A stretch of 64,000 nucleotides of DNA from Acidobacteriota bacterium (GCA_013289955.1 JABCYZ010000002.1:124001-188000); one strand, 5' to 3'; counted from the stretch's first letter, positions 35,809 through 46,346 are shown. Notes: a model not told the origin generated them from the sequence alone. A program made the numbers and translations.

Positions 35809-36183
35809 TCAGCGTTTGCCAAGCCAAACGAGGGTAACCCCGATGCAAACGATAAGCACTCCGGCCCAGCGGCGGGGAGTCACCCGTTCCCCGAGAAAGA
35901 ACTTTCCACCGAGCGCGCCTGCTGCGTAGTTAAGCGCCGTGACCGGCACGACAAAGCTGACGTTCTCAATGGATAGCACGGCCAGCAGAGAGAAAAAAGC
36001 CAGTGCCATCATCGAAATGCCGATCCACATCCAGGGCACCTTCATTGCCCGCAGGATGACGCGAACAACCGCAAGCGTGCGAAAATCGGTCACTTCTCCC
36101 ACGTGCTTCATGGCGCGCGTGACGCATATCTCTCCGCCCGTCCCGCTTGCGACAACCAGAAACAAAAGCAAAGCTTCGCGCAT
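35809..36183 (-). CDS. Small four-TM EamA/SMR-like transporter, subunit with TM1 Glu
   Basis: The 124-residue protein has four predicted membrane helices and ends in the family's conserved last helix ('ERVTPRRWAGVLIVCIGVTL'). TM1 contains GTGGEICVTRAMK, where the Glu aligns with the essential Glu14 of EmrE. It starts two bases after the stop of its partner gene (36186-36602), with GAGG 10 bases upstream of ATG 36183. Two unequal small SMR-like proteins in tandem resemble ArnE/ArnF, which flip a lipid-linked aminosugar. With glycosyltransferases on both sides, lipid-sugar flipping is a reasonable inference. Confidence 0.8.
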   Translation of the reverse strand: MREALLLFLVVASGTGGEICVTRAMKHVGEVTDFRTLAVVRVILRAMKVPWMWIGISMMALAFFSLLAVLSIENVSFVVPVTALNYAAGALGGKFFLGERVTPRRWAGVLIVCIGVTLVWLGKR

Positions 36184-36185
36184 CT

Positions 36186-36602
36186 TCAGCGTACCTCGGT
36201 AGTGCGCGGAGGAGTATTCCCAACGACGAAAACACCGAGACAAATGACCACGATGCCCGTCCAGTGCAGCGGTGAAATCCTTTCGCCCAGATAGAAGTAG
36301 CCCAAGAGAGCGACGACCAGAAGCGCGATCGAAGACGCCGGCTGGACGTAGCTGAAATCAGCCCAGGAAAGAATGAGCATATAGGCGACGAAAAACGTCA
36401 GCAATGATGCGATGCCGAGCCAGATGTATCCCGACATGAAAACAAGCGAAATAATGTGAGGCAGCTTCGAGGGAGCCCAGCTGACCACGGAGCCGACACT
36501 TTTCATGCCCTTGCCGAGCAGCACGTTTCCGAGCGGCGCGAAAACGACCATGATCAGAAGCATGGAATACGTTTTGAGGTGCAGGCCGACGGAAGAAGTC
36601 AT
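36186..36602 (-). CDS. Small four-TM EamA/SMR-like transporter, partner subunit
   Basis: A 138-residue, four-helix protein ('LSWADFSYVQPASSIALLVV', 'GERISPLHWTGIVVICLGVF'). Unlike its downstream partner it has Asn in place of the TM1 acidic residue (APLGNVLLGKGMK), which suggests the pair works as a heterodimer with one proton- or substrate-coupled subunit. A clear paralogue is at 45905-46333. It heads the minus-strand run transporter-transporter-glycosyltransferase (36602 down to 34449). Confidence 0.8.
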   Translation of the reverse strand: MTSSVGLHLKTYSMLLIMVVFAPLGNVLLGKGMKSVGSVVSWAPSKLPHIISLVFMSGYIWLGIASLLTFFVAYMLILSWADFSYVQPASSIALLVVALLGYFYLGERISPLHWTGIVVICLGVFVVGNTPPRTTEVR

Positions 36603-36667
36603 GCAGGGCGCGCGCCAAATGTGAATAGAAGTGGCCGGAAGAATTGGAAAAGAGCCGTCATGGTCTT

Positions 36668-36835
36668 ATGCGCAAATTTATCAAGAATCTCTTCTTCTTC
36701 ATCTTACATGATTTTCGCAACGCCCCAAACGAGGCCTGGCGGCCGCCAAAGTTTCCGTCGGCGGAAGCCTATCGACGACCGCTGATTCGAACTCTGGTGG
36801 CATGGGGAGCACTCGATTCGCTTTTGAGAGAGTGA
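36668..36835 (+). CDS. Possible 55-residue protein
   Basis: ATG 36668 opens a short frame with a basic, aromatic N-terminus (RKFIKNLFFFILHDF) and the charged end SLLRE. No good ribosome-binding site or family is recognised. It lies in the 447-base gap between divergent operons (36603-37049), which otherwise shows nothing. I rate it as possible only. Confidence 0.25.
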   Translation: MRKFIKNLFFFILHDFRNAPNEAWRPPKFPSAEAYRRPLIRTLVAWGALDSLLRE

Positions 36836-37049
36836 ATTTCGCGGCTATTTGCTATTCTTTTGGCGCTCGCAGTAAACTCCAAAAAGATCCTGAAAGGATC
36901 GGCTTCTGAAGAGATAATGATTGCTGCCCTGACGCAACTTACCGGCTCTCGGCTCCAGGCTCTTCCCATCGAGATCGTAATCGCCGGCTCAAGTGTCATT
37001 GCTGAATCGTCAGCAAGGATGGGTTCCGCTTTCCGGCGCGAGGGCCGTA

Positions 37050-38219
37050 ATGACATCGAGTAACCTCGTCTACATTTTTCTTGGCGTCGCAGCCATTCCT
37101 TTCATCTACTATTTCCTCGCTCTTTACAGTTCGTGGCAATTCTTCCGAAACGCGCAAAAATCTGGCGCGCCTTCGGACTTCACGCCTCCTGTGAGCAATC
37201 TCAAGCCGATCCGCGGCTTGGATGCCGAGGCCTATGAAAACTTCGCCAGTTACTGCCATCAGGATTATCCCGACTACGAACTTCTCTTCGGCATTGGGGA
37301 CGGCGACGAAGCCGTCCTGGAAGTGATCGAAAAACTGAAGCGCGATTTTCCGCAGCGGCGCATTCGCGTGGTCCACGTCTCCGGCCATACCGCGCCCAAC
37401 GACAAGGTCGTGAAGCTGGCCCGCCTGGTCAGCGAAGCGCAAAACGAAGTACTGGTCATCAACGACAGCGACGTCCGAGTCCGGCCAGATTACTTGCGTT
37501 CCGTGGTGGCACCTCTCCGCGACCCTAAAATTGGCGCCGTTACGTGCCTGTACGTTTCGACGCAGGAACACACCTTTCTCCAAAGACTCCAGTCCATCGG
37601 CATGATTTGCGATTTCTACCCCGGCATCCTGGTGGCGCGACAATTGGACGGAGTGAAGTTCGCATTCGGGCAGACGATTGTGACCACGCGAAAACACCTC
37701 GCCGGATTCGGCGGCTACGCCGCAATTGAGAACCGGCCCGCAGACGATCTGCTCGTAGGGCGACTTGTTGCGGAACAGGGTTTTGAAGTAGAGCTGCTTC
37801 CGTATGCGGTCGAGACCGTGGCTGATTTTCGCTCCTTGCGTGAATTTTTCTTCAAACGTCTGCGTTGGATGACGGTGATGCGCCACATGCGTCCCTGGGG
37901 ACACATCGGTCTGATTTTCACGCAAGGCCTGGCATGGTCGGTAGCCGCGGTGGCTGTTCATCCCACGGCACGGGTGGCACTGCTCTATCTCGGCGGATAC
38001 CTCTGCGTGCGTATGGCAATGACTTGGCTGATCGGTGTTTGGGGCATGAAACAAAAAGGGATCTGGAGAAAGATGGCGCTCGTGCCGGTGTGGGACGCGT
38101 GGGCTTTGCTGATCTGGCTGCTCAGCTTCGGGCGCAGGAGCATTCGCTGGCGCGATATCGATTACCGCATCCGCCAAGGGATGCTCGTTCCCGTAGCTCC
38201 ACCGGCCCCGCAGAAGTAA
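37050..38219 (+). CDS. HpnI-like glycosyltransferase (GT2/GT21 group), second copy
   Basis: A 389-residue paralogue of the enzyme at 34449. An N-terminal helix (VYIFLGVAAIPFIYYFLALY) precedes 'PPVSNLKPIRGLD', 'QDYPDYELLFGIGD', 'VLVINDSDVRV' and 'ENRPADDLLVGRLV'. The last motif reads KRLRW where the other copy has HQLRW, so it keeps xxRW. C-terminal membrane helices follow. GAGG eight bases before ATG 37050 supports this start over a GTG 57 bases upstream. It leads a plus-strand run with the FAD oxidoreductase and Gfo/Idh/MocA genes, and may use a different acceptor or sugar from its paralogue. Confidence 0.83.
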   Translation: MTSSNLVYIFLGVAAIPFIYYFLALYSSWQFFRNAQKSGAPSDFTPPVSNLKPIRGLDAEAYENFASYCHQDYPDYELLFGIGDGDEAVLEVIEKLKRDFPQRRIRVVHVSGHTAPNDKVVKLARLVSEAQNEVLVINDSDVRVRPDYLRSVVAPLRDPKIGAVTCLYVSTQEHTFLQRLQSIGMICDFYPGILVARQLDGVKFAFGQTIVTTRKHLAGFGGYAAIENRPADDLLVGRLVAEQGFEVELLPYAVETVADFRSLREFFFKRLRWMTVMRHMRPWGHIGLIFTQGLAWSVAAVAVHPTARVALLYLGGYLCVRMAMTWLIGVWGMKQKGIWRKMALVPVWDAWALLIWLLSFGRRSIRWRDIDYRIRQGMLVPVAPPAPQK

Positions 38220-38304
38220 GCGCCGGTCAAAGCTCGCGTCGCTCCACGTTCCCGTCCTTTTTTAAATGGGTTCACTCGCTCGGACAAAAAGAAGAAAGAG
38301 GACT

Positions 38305-39348
38305 ATGGGAGCGAAGATTGCGGTAGCGGGAGCCGGCATTTACGGCGCGACGGCCGCCATCCGCCTGGCGGAACAAGGACACCACGTACATCTCTTCGAC
38401 CCGCTCGGCCTGTTACGCGCGGCTTCCGCGATCAACCAGTACCGCGTCCATGCCGGCTACCACTATCCCCGCAGCGTGGAAACGATCAACGAAATAGCCG
38501 AGGCGCGGGCGGAGTTTACGCAAGTTTTCGCGGACGCCATTGTCAGAAACAGCGTGCATTACTATGCGATCCCCAAAGAACATTCGCTCACTTCCCCGGA
38601 CCTCTACGAGAGCGTAATGAGCAAGCATGGACTGCCGCTCAAAACGTGCCGCCCTGGCTGGATGAATTTCGATTTCATCGAAAAGTGCTACGAAGTCGAT
38701 GAAAGCATCTATGATCCAGGGGTCTTGCGAGGGCTTGTGGAAGTTCGTTTGAAGGCGCAGGGCATCCGTCTCGAGCAGCGCCACCTTACACCGGAAATGC
38801 GGCCCGAATACGACTTCGTGGTGTGGGCGACGTACGGCTTAGGTCCGAGCCGCGGATTCTTCAAAACAGCAAAATACCAGGTCGCGGAAAAAATACTGAT
38901 CGAACTCCCTCCTCAGTTGCGCGGCGTCGCGCTGGTAGTCGTTGATGGCCCGTTCACAGCCTTCGATCCGTACGGCAGCTCTTGGCGTTCGCTCTTCGGC
39001 TCCGCGAAAAACACAAATCATTGGACGACAACAAACGCCAGCGAAGCGATTCCAGAGCCTTACGCCGGAATACTGAACAAACCCGAGTTCGAGCCTGTGC
39101 CCTTCACGCGGTTTGCGCCCATGCGCGCCGATTGCTCTCTCAGCGTCCCGGCGGCGAAGGATGCCGTCTACATTGGCTCGCGCTTTACCATTCGCGTCGT
39201 CGAGGACAATCCCGGGCACGACCGGAGAATCCTCCACGTTCAGGAAGGCGCCCCTGGCGAAATTCACATTTTCTCGGGCAAGGTCGTCAGTGCGGTCAAG
39301 GCCGCTCGCCTGGTCTGCGAAATGGTCGCGGGAACTCGCAATGGCTGA
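38305..39348 (+). CDS. FAD-dependent oxidoreductase (DAO-like fold)
   Basis: A 347-residue protein with an N-terminal FAD-binding Rossmann motif (IAVAGAGIYGATAAIRLAE) and a D-amino-acid-oxidase-like layout ('LFDPLGLLRAASAINQYRVH'). A second conserved-looking stretch is 'FVVWATYGLGPSRGF'. AAAGAGG precedes ATG 38305 by three bases. It overlaps the Gfo/Idh/MocA gene by eight bases, so the two are co-translated. A sugar- or amine-oxidising role in the lipid-sugar cluster is likely from context; the substrate is unknown. Confidence 0.78.
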   Translation: MGAKIAVAGAGIYGATAAIRLAEQGHHVHLFDPLGLLRAASAINQYRVHAGYHYPRSVETINEIAEARAEFTQVFADAIVRNSVHYYAIPKEHSLTSPDLYESVMSKHGLPLKTCRPGWMNFDFIEKCYEVDESIYDPGVLRGLVEVRLKAQGIRLEQRHLTPEMRPEYDFVVWATYGLGPSRGFFKTAKYQVAEKILIELPPQLRGVALVVVDGPFTAFDPYGSSWRSLFGSAKNTNHWTTTNASEAIPEPYAGILNKPEFEPVPFTRFAPMRADCSLSVPAAKDAVYIGSRFTIRVVEDNPGHDRRILHVQEGAPGEIHIFSGKVVSAVKAARLVCEMVAGTRNG

Positions 39349-40090
39349 CGCGCCCGCCTACGTGATTCTCGGCCGGGGACGTTGGGCGGCAAGAATCGAG
39401 AGCATTCTCGCCGCGGAGAATCGGCGCGTTAGAAGTATTGCGGAAACGAGGCGGGCCGCCGGCGAAACCGACGCCGCCTATAGGTCGCGCCTCGCCGAGG
39501 CGCTGATCGCAAGCGACGCGCAGATCGCCTGGCTCTGTGTGCTCCCTGGACACCATGTTCCCATCATGATCGAAGCCGCATTGGACGCGGGCCTGCACGT
39601 TATAGTGGAAAAACCCTGGCAAGGTTCAGAACGCGTAACCTCGGCGATTGTCTCAAGGGCCAAATCGCTGGGCCGCCTCATCGCCGTCCACTTCGAGTAC
39701 TGCCTTCTTCTGGAAGTGGAACGCTGGCGCAGGGATTTTCATCCGGGAACCGGTCTTCGCTTCGGGGGCCGCTTTCTCTTAAGCAGGCCCGATCACACAG
39801 GGATGTCCGCGATGGATAATCTCGGATCCCACCTGCTCGCCATACGCGCATACGCAGTCCCGAAATCCGCAATACAGGAAATTCGGTGTGGCTATGAGCA
39901 GCCCGATGAGCGCTGCGTATGGCTGGAGAGACGAAACACCCGGGCGGCGTTCATCGATCTTCTGGCGAACAAGGAGCCCATCATTCAACGCTTCGTCGCC
40001 AAACTAGAAGCCTCGCTTGAAGGAGCGGACTTCCCTCTTGATCTGGAATTCGCGCTGAAGGTAGCTCATGGCGCCGGGGCTCTTCGCTGA
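39341..40090 (+). CDS. Gfo/Idh/MocA-like oxidoreductase, short form
   Basis: A 249-residue protein with a degenerate Rossmann start (YVILGRGRWAARIESILA) and the family's VEKPWQGS segment near residue 85. It is about 100 residues shorter than usual members, mostly in the C-terminal substrate domain, so activity is less certain. ATG 39341 lies inside the end of the preceding FAD gene. A long upstream extension of the frame is only an out-of-frame reading of that gene. It may work with the FAD enzyme on the same intermediate. Confidence 0.72.
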   Translation: MADAPAYVILGRGRWAARIESILAAENRRVRSIAETRRAAGETDAAYRSRLAEALIASDAQIAWLCVLPGHHVPIMIEAALDAGLHVIVEKPWQGSERVTSAIVSRAKSLGRLIAVHFEYCLLLEVERWRRDFHPGTGLRFGGRFLLSRPDHTGMSAMDNLGSHLLAIRAYAVPKSAIQEIRCGYEQPDERCVWLERRNTRAAFIDLLANKEPIIQRFVAKLEASLEGADFPLDLEFALKVAHGAGALR

Positions 40091-40133
40091 AAGCCTCGGT
40101 CGCGCAACAATGGAAATGTTCGCTGCGGGAATA

Positions 40134-41408
<1,275 letters not shown>

Positions 41409-41603
41409 TTAGTGAAATCCCTCATTGTCAATGGCCTCGTAAAGCAGCGCATTGGTCTTGTGCCAGCCGTAGCTGGGCGAATGGGCGAGCTGCGAGCACT
41501 CAGCCGTAATCTTCGCCGAGTGGAGCTAAATATAGTATACGTGATTGGGGCTGAAATACGTCTCCTTGTCGTTCAAAAATCCGCCACGAATGACCACGCC
41601 CAT
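41409..41603 (-). pseudogene. Broken frame upstream of sqdB
   Basis: On the minus strand an ATG at 41603 opens a coding-like frame of 26 codons ('MGVVIRGGFLNDKETYFSPN') stopped by TAG at 41528-41526. The same frame continues for 38 codons ('SYGWHKTNALLYEAIDNEGF') to TAA 41411-41409, just before the sqdB ribosome-binding site. Both halves read like one protein. A run of seven A bases (minus strand) lies upstream at about 41623-41629 and could mark a frameshift from an earlier part. I do not recognise the family. It may be the C-terminal remnant of a lost gene. Confidence 0.35.
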
Positions 41604-41713
41604 TAGATGCGGCAAACTGTCCTTTTTTTACAGCCAAGTTTCTGCCAAAGCAAGACGTGAAGCCTGGAGTTGGCCAAAACGCCATCTCAGCCCGCAATGG
41701 ATAAGCTCATTAG

Positions 41714-43573
41714 CTACGGCTGCGCCTGTTTCGCTGGAGCTGATCCGACCGGCAAAACGAGCGGATGATTCGTCAAAATGCTCTTGCCCCCACTGGTGGC
41801 CACCACGTCCAGCCGGTCGCGTCCGACCAGATTCTCCAAATCAGGCACGCCCGAATCCAACGCAACCACGTAGTAGCGTTCTGGCTTCGCCCATAGCTCC
41901 TTAAACCGGGCGTCATCAATGAATACATTCGGTGCACCTGGCGCGTAGGACCCATACTCCAAATTATTGAATCTCCCATTCAAAATGAGCGCCGTACGGT
42001 CCGTATAAAAATAGATCGAAGAAAAAGCGTAGTACGGCCGGGCAGAAATGAGTTCCCCCTGTGGAGCGCGAAGCAAAGCTTCCGCCAGCGGGCGCGAAGA
42101 GAGATACGGATCGAAAACAACCATCGCCATGCGAGCCGCGTGGAAGAAAAGCACCATCATCAGCGCCGCGGACAGAAAAGCCCGCCTTCCCGCGGCCCGA
42201 AAGACTCCCAGCGCGCCCATCAAAAACGCGGCGGCCGCAACCAGCAACGGAACACGCAGGTAGGCAAACGACTCAATCGTCAAATCTTCCATGTGGCCGA
42301 GAGAAAGCTTGTAGGCGGCTGGATGCTCGCTGAGCGCTGTCGAAATATCTCCTGGCGCCGGCACATTTCGCACTAAAAAGAACAAAGTCAGTGTGACAAG
42401 AGCCGCCGCCGCCGCAACTCCACAAAGTACATACGTGCCCCGGCCTATCCATTTCCCTTCTGCGGCCATAGCGGAACCCAAAAGCAAAGCCAGCGCCGGA
42501 TAACACGGCATCGAGTAATACTCCTGCGTCGTCGAAAACGTAAAAAAGACCAGCAGAAAACCCGTCCAGCAAAGCGCCAGCAGACGCATCCTGCCAGCGC
42601 GGTCGAGCGGTTTAAAGGAGAGTTTGGCGATTGCCGGGAAGTACACGCTCCACGGAAAAAGCCACAATAGATGGAACAGCCAGAAATAAAGCCGTGGAAC
42701 GGTGTCGTAGTCGCGCGGATATCGAAGGTTCAGAAAGCGGAGAAACTGCTCATTGATGAAGAAAAACCAGAGAAATCCATGATATTGGCCGGGGCCGCTA
42801 TCGAGACCGAAGTGGAAATAAGGCGGATTGCGAAGGGCGGCGAGAATGTGCCACGGCGCTGCAATCATGAGAGCAATCAAAGCTCCGCTGAAGGGATGCA
42901 GCCGTCTCCAGGTTTTGGCGGAAAACAGCTGCTTCGTTAGAAACAAATAGATCATTCCGCCAGCGAGCGGAAAAAGCACTCCCACAAGACTCTTAATCAA
43001 AAGTCCCGTGCCCAAGCTCGCCGCTAGAACGCCCGCCCAGACGCGCGGGTGCTTCTCTTCCTCGTCCAGAGTCCGCAACAACGCCCAGAACGCAAATGCC
43101 ACGGTAAACGTGAGCATCACGTCCGGAATCAAGATGCGCGTAAAAAGAAACAATCCAATGCACGTTGCCATGCACAAACCGGCGTAAAAGCCCGCGCGTT
43201 TGCCAAAGGCCCACACTCCCATCGCCGCCGTCAGCCACGCCAGTGCCATCGCGCTCAGCGCAAACGGTATGCGCGCCGCCCAATCGTGTACGCCAAAGAT
43301 TTTGAAGGAGATGACGATCGGCCAATAATACAGCGGCGGCTTTTCGAGGTACGCGACGCCATCGAGGCGAGGCGTCACCCAATCTCCTGTCTCCAGCATC
43401 GTTCGCGCAGCCTGCGCCAGCACCGCGTCCGAATCGTCCATCAACGACGGCGGAGAGATGCTGCAGCCAAGATAGACCGCGCCCGCAAAGAGCAGGACCG
43501 CTAAGTAGAGATACCTGTTTTTTCCTGTATCCAGGAAGCCGGTGCCGGCGACGGCTCCGTCTGAATTCCCCAT
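41714..43573 (-). CDS. ArnT-like GT39 membrane glycosyltransferase
   Basis: A 619-residue polytopic protein of the PMT_2/ArnT family, which moves sugars from polyprenyl-phosphate carriers to acceptors on the outer face of the membrane. The first external loop has the family acidic pattern (MDDSDAVLAQAARTMLETGD) followed by 'YLEKPPLYYW'. About eleven hydrophobic helices and a soluble C-terminal domain follow. ATG 43573 lies inside the end of asnB (73-base overlap); later ATGs would lose the first helix. It fits the small ArnE/F-like transporters next door as the enzyme that uses the flipped lipid-sugar. Confidence 0.85.
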   Translation of the reverse strand: MGNSDGAVAGTGFLDTGKNRYLYLAVLLFAGAVYLGCSISPPSLMDDSDAVLAQAARTMLETGDWVTPRLDGVAYLEKPPLYYWPIVISFKIFGVHDWAARIPFALSAMALAWLTAAMGVWAFGKRAGFYAGLCMATCIGLFLFTRILIPDVMLTFTVAFAFWALLRTLDEEEKHPRVWAGVLAASLGTGLLIKSLVGVLFPLAGGMIYLFLTKQLFSAKTWRRLHPFSGALIALMIAAPWHILAALRNPPYFHFGLDSGPGQYHGFLWFFFINEQFLRFLNLRYPRDYDTVPRLYFWLFHLLWLFPWSVYFPAIAKLSFKPLDRAGRMRLLALCWTGFLLVFFTFSTTQEYYSMPCYPALALLLGSAMAAEGKWIGRGTYVLCGVAAAAALVTLTLFFLVRNVPAPGDISTALSEHPAAYKLSLGHMEDLTIESFAYLRVPLLVAAAAFLMGALGVFRAAGRRAFLSAALMMVLFFHAARMAMVVFDPYLSSRPLAEALLRAPQGELISARPYYAFSSIYFYTDRTALILNGRFNNLEYGSYAPGAPNVFIDDARFKELWAKPERYYVVALDSGVPDLENLVGRDRLDVVATSGGKSILTNHPLVLPVGSAPAKQAQP

Positions 43574-45426
43574 TTTTTCATCCATAAAAACAGAAGCAGC
43601 AGTCCCCACAAGTGATAACCGGCATTTACGCGGCGCTCCAGGTGCAGACGCACCAGCTCCTGAACCACGCCAGGCCGGAAAAGTGATTTATGTTCCGCCA
43701 GCCCCTCTTGCATCGCATCGAGCAAGAGTTCGCGCAGCGGCCCGCGCAGCCATTCGTGCGCCGGGATATCGAATCCCACTTTCTTGCGCCGCAGAATTGG
43801 GTCCGGAAGCTTGTTCTTCATCAACTCCTTGAGAACAATTTTCTGCCGCGAGCCTTCTATCTTGAGCGAAGGCGGCAAACTCGCGGCGAACCCCACAATG
43901 CGGTGATCCAGAAATGGCGGTCGCACTTCGAGCGAGTGCGCCATGCTCATCCGGTCCACCTTGTTCAAAATATCGTCGGGCAGAAAATATTTCTGGTCCC
44001 ACCAGAGATACGGTGACACTCCGTCGTGGGCGGCCGGTGAATCCCGCAATTCGGCAAGAATGCTATCAAGAGAATGGGGCAGTGGAACCGCCGAAAGAGA
44101 ACGCACTTCGTCCCTCGAAAAAGTTCCGTTCCAATATACGTGCGCCTGTTCGGGCGGCATCAGGCTTCCCGCCAGAAAGCGCTTCACCATGTATTCGCGG
44201 CTGATCTTGTCGTCGGAAACCGGCCACACCGAGGCAAGCCCAAGCCCCGCGCGCAGCATCCACTTCGGCATCCAACGCATCGGCCGCGCCAGCAGATTCG
44301 CGCGATACGTCAGGTAGCCGCCAAACAGCTCGTCCGCCCCTTCCCCGCTCAGGGCGACGGTCACTTCCGCCTTGCTCATCTTCGAGAGAAACCAAACCGG
44401 CAAGGCTCCTGCATCCGAACTGGGCTCGTCCGAGTAGTAAGCAAACTCCTCAATCGCCCCGCGCAGATCAGCCCCGGGATTCAGATCGAATTCCTGATGG
44501 TCCGTGCCGTACTGCTTCGCTGCGCTCCGAATGTATGCCGTTTCGTCAAAGCTTCTTCCGAGAAAGGAAACAGAAAGTGTCTTGATGGGACGCGAAGACG
44601 CCGTTGCTGCATAGTGCAGAACCGTCGAAGAATCGATCCCTCCACTCAGCCACAGTCCCAGCGGCACGTCCGAAAGCATGTGCTCGCGAACCGATTGCTG
44701 CAAAAGTGAATCCAGTTCTTCGCAAGCCGAGCCCAGCGACCGCTCCGGAATCGGCCCCGCCGGTAAACTCCAGTAGGTCTCGACGCGCGTTTTTCCATCA
44801 ACCCATTCAAGCCACTGTCCCGGGGGCAGCTTCAGAATCCCCTCTACCAGCGTCCATGGACAAGGGACATAGTTCAGCGAGAGGTAGCAATCCAGCCCCG
44901 CAAGGCTTAGTCGCCGTTCAAACTCCGGATGAATAAAAATAGTTTTGAGTTCCGAACCAAAAAAAAGATCTTCCCCGCGCCGCGCGATGTAAAGCGGCTT
45001 GATGCCCATGCGGTCGCGCCCCAACACGAGGCGCCGCGACGATTTGGTCCACAGCGCTATCGCAAACATGCCCCGCAAACGCGAAAAACACGCCGTATCC
45101 CACTCCACAAAGGCGTGCAAAACCGTTTCCGTATCGGAATGCGAGTGAAACCGGTGCCCCAGCTTCTCCAGCTCGCGGCGCAACTCGAGATGATTGTAAA
45201 TTTCCCCGTTGAAGACAATGGCCTTGTCGCCGTCATCTGTGACGATGGGCTGATCGCCGCCCTGAAGATCAATAATTTTCAGCCGCGCCGCGCCCATTGA
45301 AATCATGCTGGAGCGGTACACCCCGCGCTGATCAGGCCCGCGATGATGAAGCGTTGCGGTAGCTTGCTCGATGCGCTCAGGCTCTGGCGCCCAATTTTTA
45401 TGTGTAAAGCCGGCTATCCCGCACAA
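43501..45426 (-). CDS. asnB: Glutamine-hydrolysing asparagine synthetase
   Basis: The 641-residue protein starts at TTG 45426, eight bases after GAGAGG, so that CGIAGF directly follows the start and Cys2 is the glutaminase nucleophile. The class II amidotransferase domain has 'HHRGPDQRGVY' and 'FNGEIYNHLELR'. The ATP-pyrophosphatase domain has WLSGGIDSSTVL. AsnB-type enzymes often sit in polysaccharide clusters and amidate sugar acids or peptides. Here it lies between the small transporters and the GT39 enzyme, so amidation of a head-group acid is plausible. The upstream in-frame extension to 45570 is not coding. Confidence 0.92.
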   Translation of the reverse strand: MCGIAGFTHKNWAPEPERIEQATATLHHRGPDQRGVYRSSMISMGAARLKIIDLQGGDQPIVTDDGDKAIVFNGEIYNHLELRRELEKLGHRFHSHSDTETVLHAFVEWDTACFSRLRGMFAIALWTKSSRRLVLGRDRMGIKPLYIARRGEDLFFGSELKTIFIHPEFERRLSLAGLDCYLSLNYVPCPWTLVEGILKLPPGQWLEWVDGKTRVETYWSLPAGPIPERSLGSACEELDSLLQQSVREHMLSDVPLGLWLSGGIDSSTVLHYAATASSRPIKTLSVSFLGRSFDETAYIRSAAKQYGTDHQEFDLNPGADLRGAIEEFAYYSDEPSSDAGALPVWFLSKMSKAEVTVALSGEGADELFGGYLTYRANLLARPMRWMPKWMLRAGLGLASVWPVSDDKISREYMVKRFLAGSLMPPEQAHVYWNGTFSRDEVRSLSAVPLPHSLDSILAELRDSPAAHDGVSPYLWWDQKYFLPDDILNKVDRMSMAHSLEVRPPFLDHRIVGFAASLPPSLKIEGSRQKIVLKELMKNKLPDPILRRKKVGFDIPAHEWLRGPLRELLLDAMQEGLAEHKSLFRPGVVQELVRLHLERRVNAGYHLWGLLLLFLWMKKWGIQTEPSPAPASWIQEKTGIST

Positions 45427-45536
45427 ATTCGAACACCTCTCGACAGCCAGCCAGAAAGATCTACCGGCGCTTCCGCCACTTCTTCTCCAGCAGTTCCTCT
45501 CGCAGGGCCGATCCGCGCCCTTGCAGGATACATCCC

Positions 45537-45908
45537 TTATCCCAAGGCAACCAGCGCCACTCCCGCGCACACCAGCACCACGCCGACCCAGCGCGCCGCG
45601 CTCACCTCTTCACCCAGAACATATTTCGCGCCAATCGTCCCGACGACGTAGCTCAAAGCCGACGCAGGAATCACAAAACTAATCGGCTCCCAGGAAAGGA
45701 GCACCAGTAGGGCATAAAAAGAAAGCGCCATCAGCGGCACTCCCGCCCAAAACCAGCCGTTGCTCAGAGCCTTTCCCAGGAATCGCAGCAGCTCTTTAGG
45801 CCGCAACCTCTCCGGTTCTCCGGTCGCCTTCATGCCCCGCGTGATTGCGATCTCTCCGCCCGTGCTCCCAAATATGAGAAAGGAAAGAAACAGGCCGACG
45901 TGCATCAT
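45537..45908 (-). CDS. Small four-TM EamA/SMR-like transporter, subunit with TM1 Glu (second pair)
   Basis: A 123-residue, four-helix protein with GSTGGEIAITRGMK in TM1, the same Glu-bearing pattern as the protein at 35809, and the closing helix 'EEVSAARWVGVVLVCAGVAL'. GGGAGG seven bases before ATG 45908 supports the start. Its first codons overlap the stop of the partner gene, so translation is coupled. It belongs to the operon hpnJ - pair - asnB - GT39. Confidence 0.82.
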   Translation of the reverse strand: MMHVGLFLSFLIFGSTGGEIAITRGMKATGEPERLRPKELLRFLGKALSNGWFWAGVPLMALSFYALLVLLSWEPISFVIPASALSYVVGTIGAKYVLGEEVSAARWVGVVLVCAGVALVALG

Positions 45909-46333
45909 GCCAACGCCTCCCTGGCCACAGGCGTCGTGCGCGGCTTCGTCTGTCCAACCAACAGCACGCCCACGCAAATCAACACCACCCCTACCCACCT
46001 CCGCGGCGAAACAGACTCGTGCAAAAACACGACCGCAAAAAAAGTGAGCAGAGCGTACCCAAACGCCCCCGCCGGCATCACGTAGCTGTAGTCTGCCCAG
46101 CTCAAAACCGTCATGTAGCTCAGCATAAATCCGCAGAGAAAAAATATGCCGACCCACAGAGTCCCGCTGGTCACCGTCATCCGAAATGCATGCTCGAGCC
46201 CCGCCGCGGACAGCTCTACAGCGCCGATCTGCAGCATGGCGCGTTTCAACATCAAGTCACCGGCGTTCGCGCAGACCACCATCGCGCACACCATGACCAG
46301 CGTCTTTAGGCGCAGCCTTCCCTCATTTGCCAT
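45905..46333 (-). CDS. Small four-TM EamA/SMR-like transporter, partner subunit (second pair)
   Basis: A 142-residue paralogue of the protein at 36186, sharing 'LSWADYSYVMPA' and the closing 'SVSPRRWVGVVLICVGVLLV'. TM1 has Asp (ANAGDLMLKRAML) where the first-pair partner has Asn and the other subunits have Glu. It starts 13 bases after the end of hpnJ. The pair duplicated as a unit, since each member matches its counterpart in the other pair better than its own neighbour. Confidence 0.82.
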   Translation of the reverse strand: MANEGRLRLKTLVMVCAMVVCANAGDLMLKRAMLQIGAVELSAAGLEHAFRMTVTSGTLWVGIFFLCGFMLSYMTVLSWADYSYVMPAGAFGYALLTFFAVVFLHESVSPRRWVGVVLICVGVLLVGQTKPRTTPVAREALA

Positions 46334-46346
46334 TTTTGTTTAAGGT

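Noticed and set aside
39113..39340. A 76-codon N-terminal extension of the Gfo/Idh/MocA gene.
   Set aside because: It is an out-of-frame reading of the FAD oxidoreductase gene, rich in Arg and Ser, with no domain. The ATG at 39341 directly precedes the Rossmann strand.
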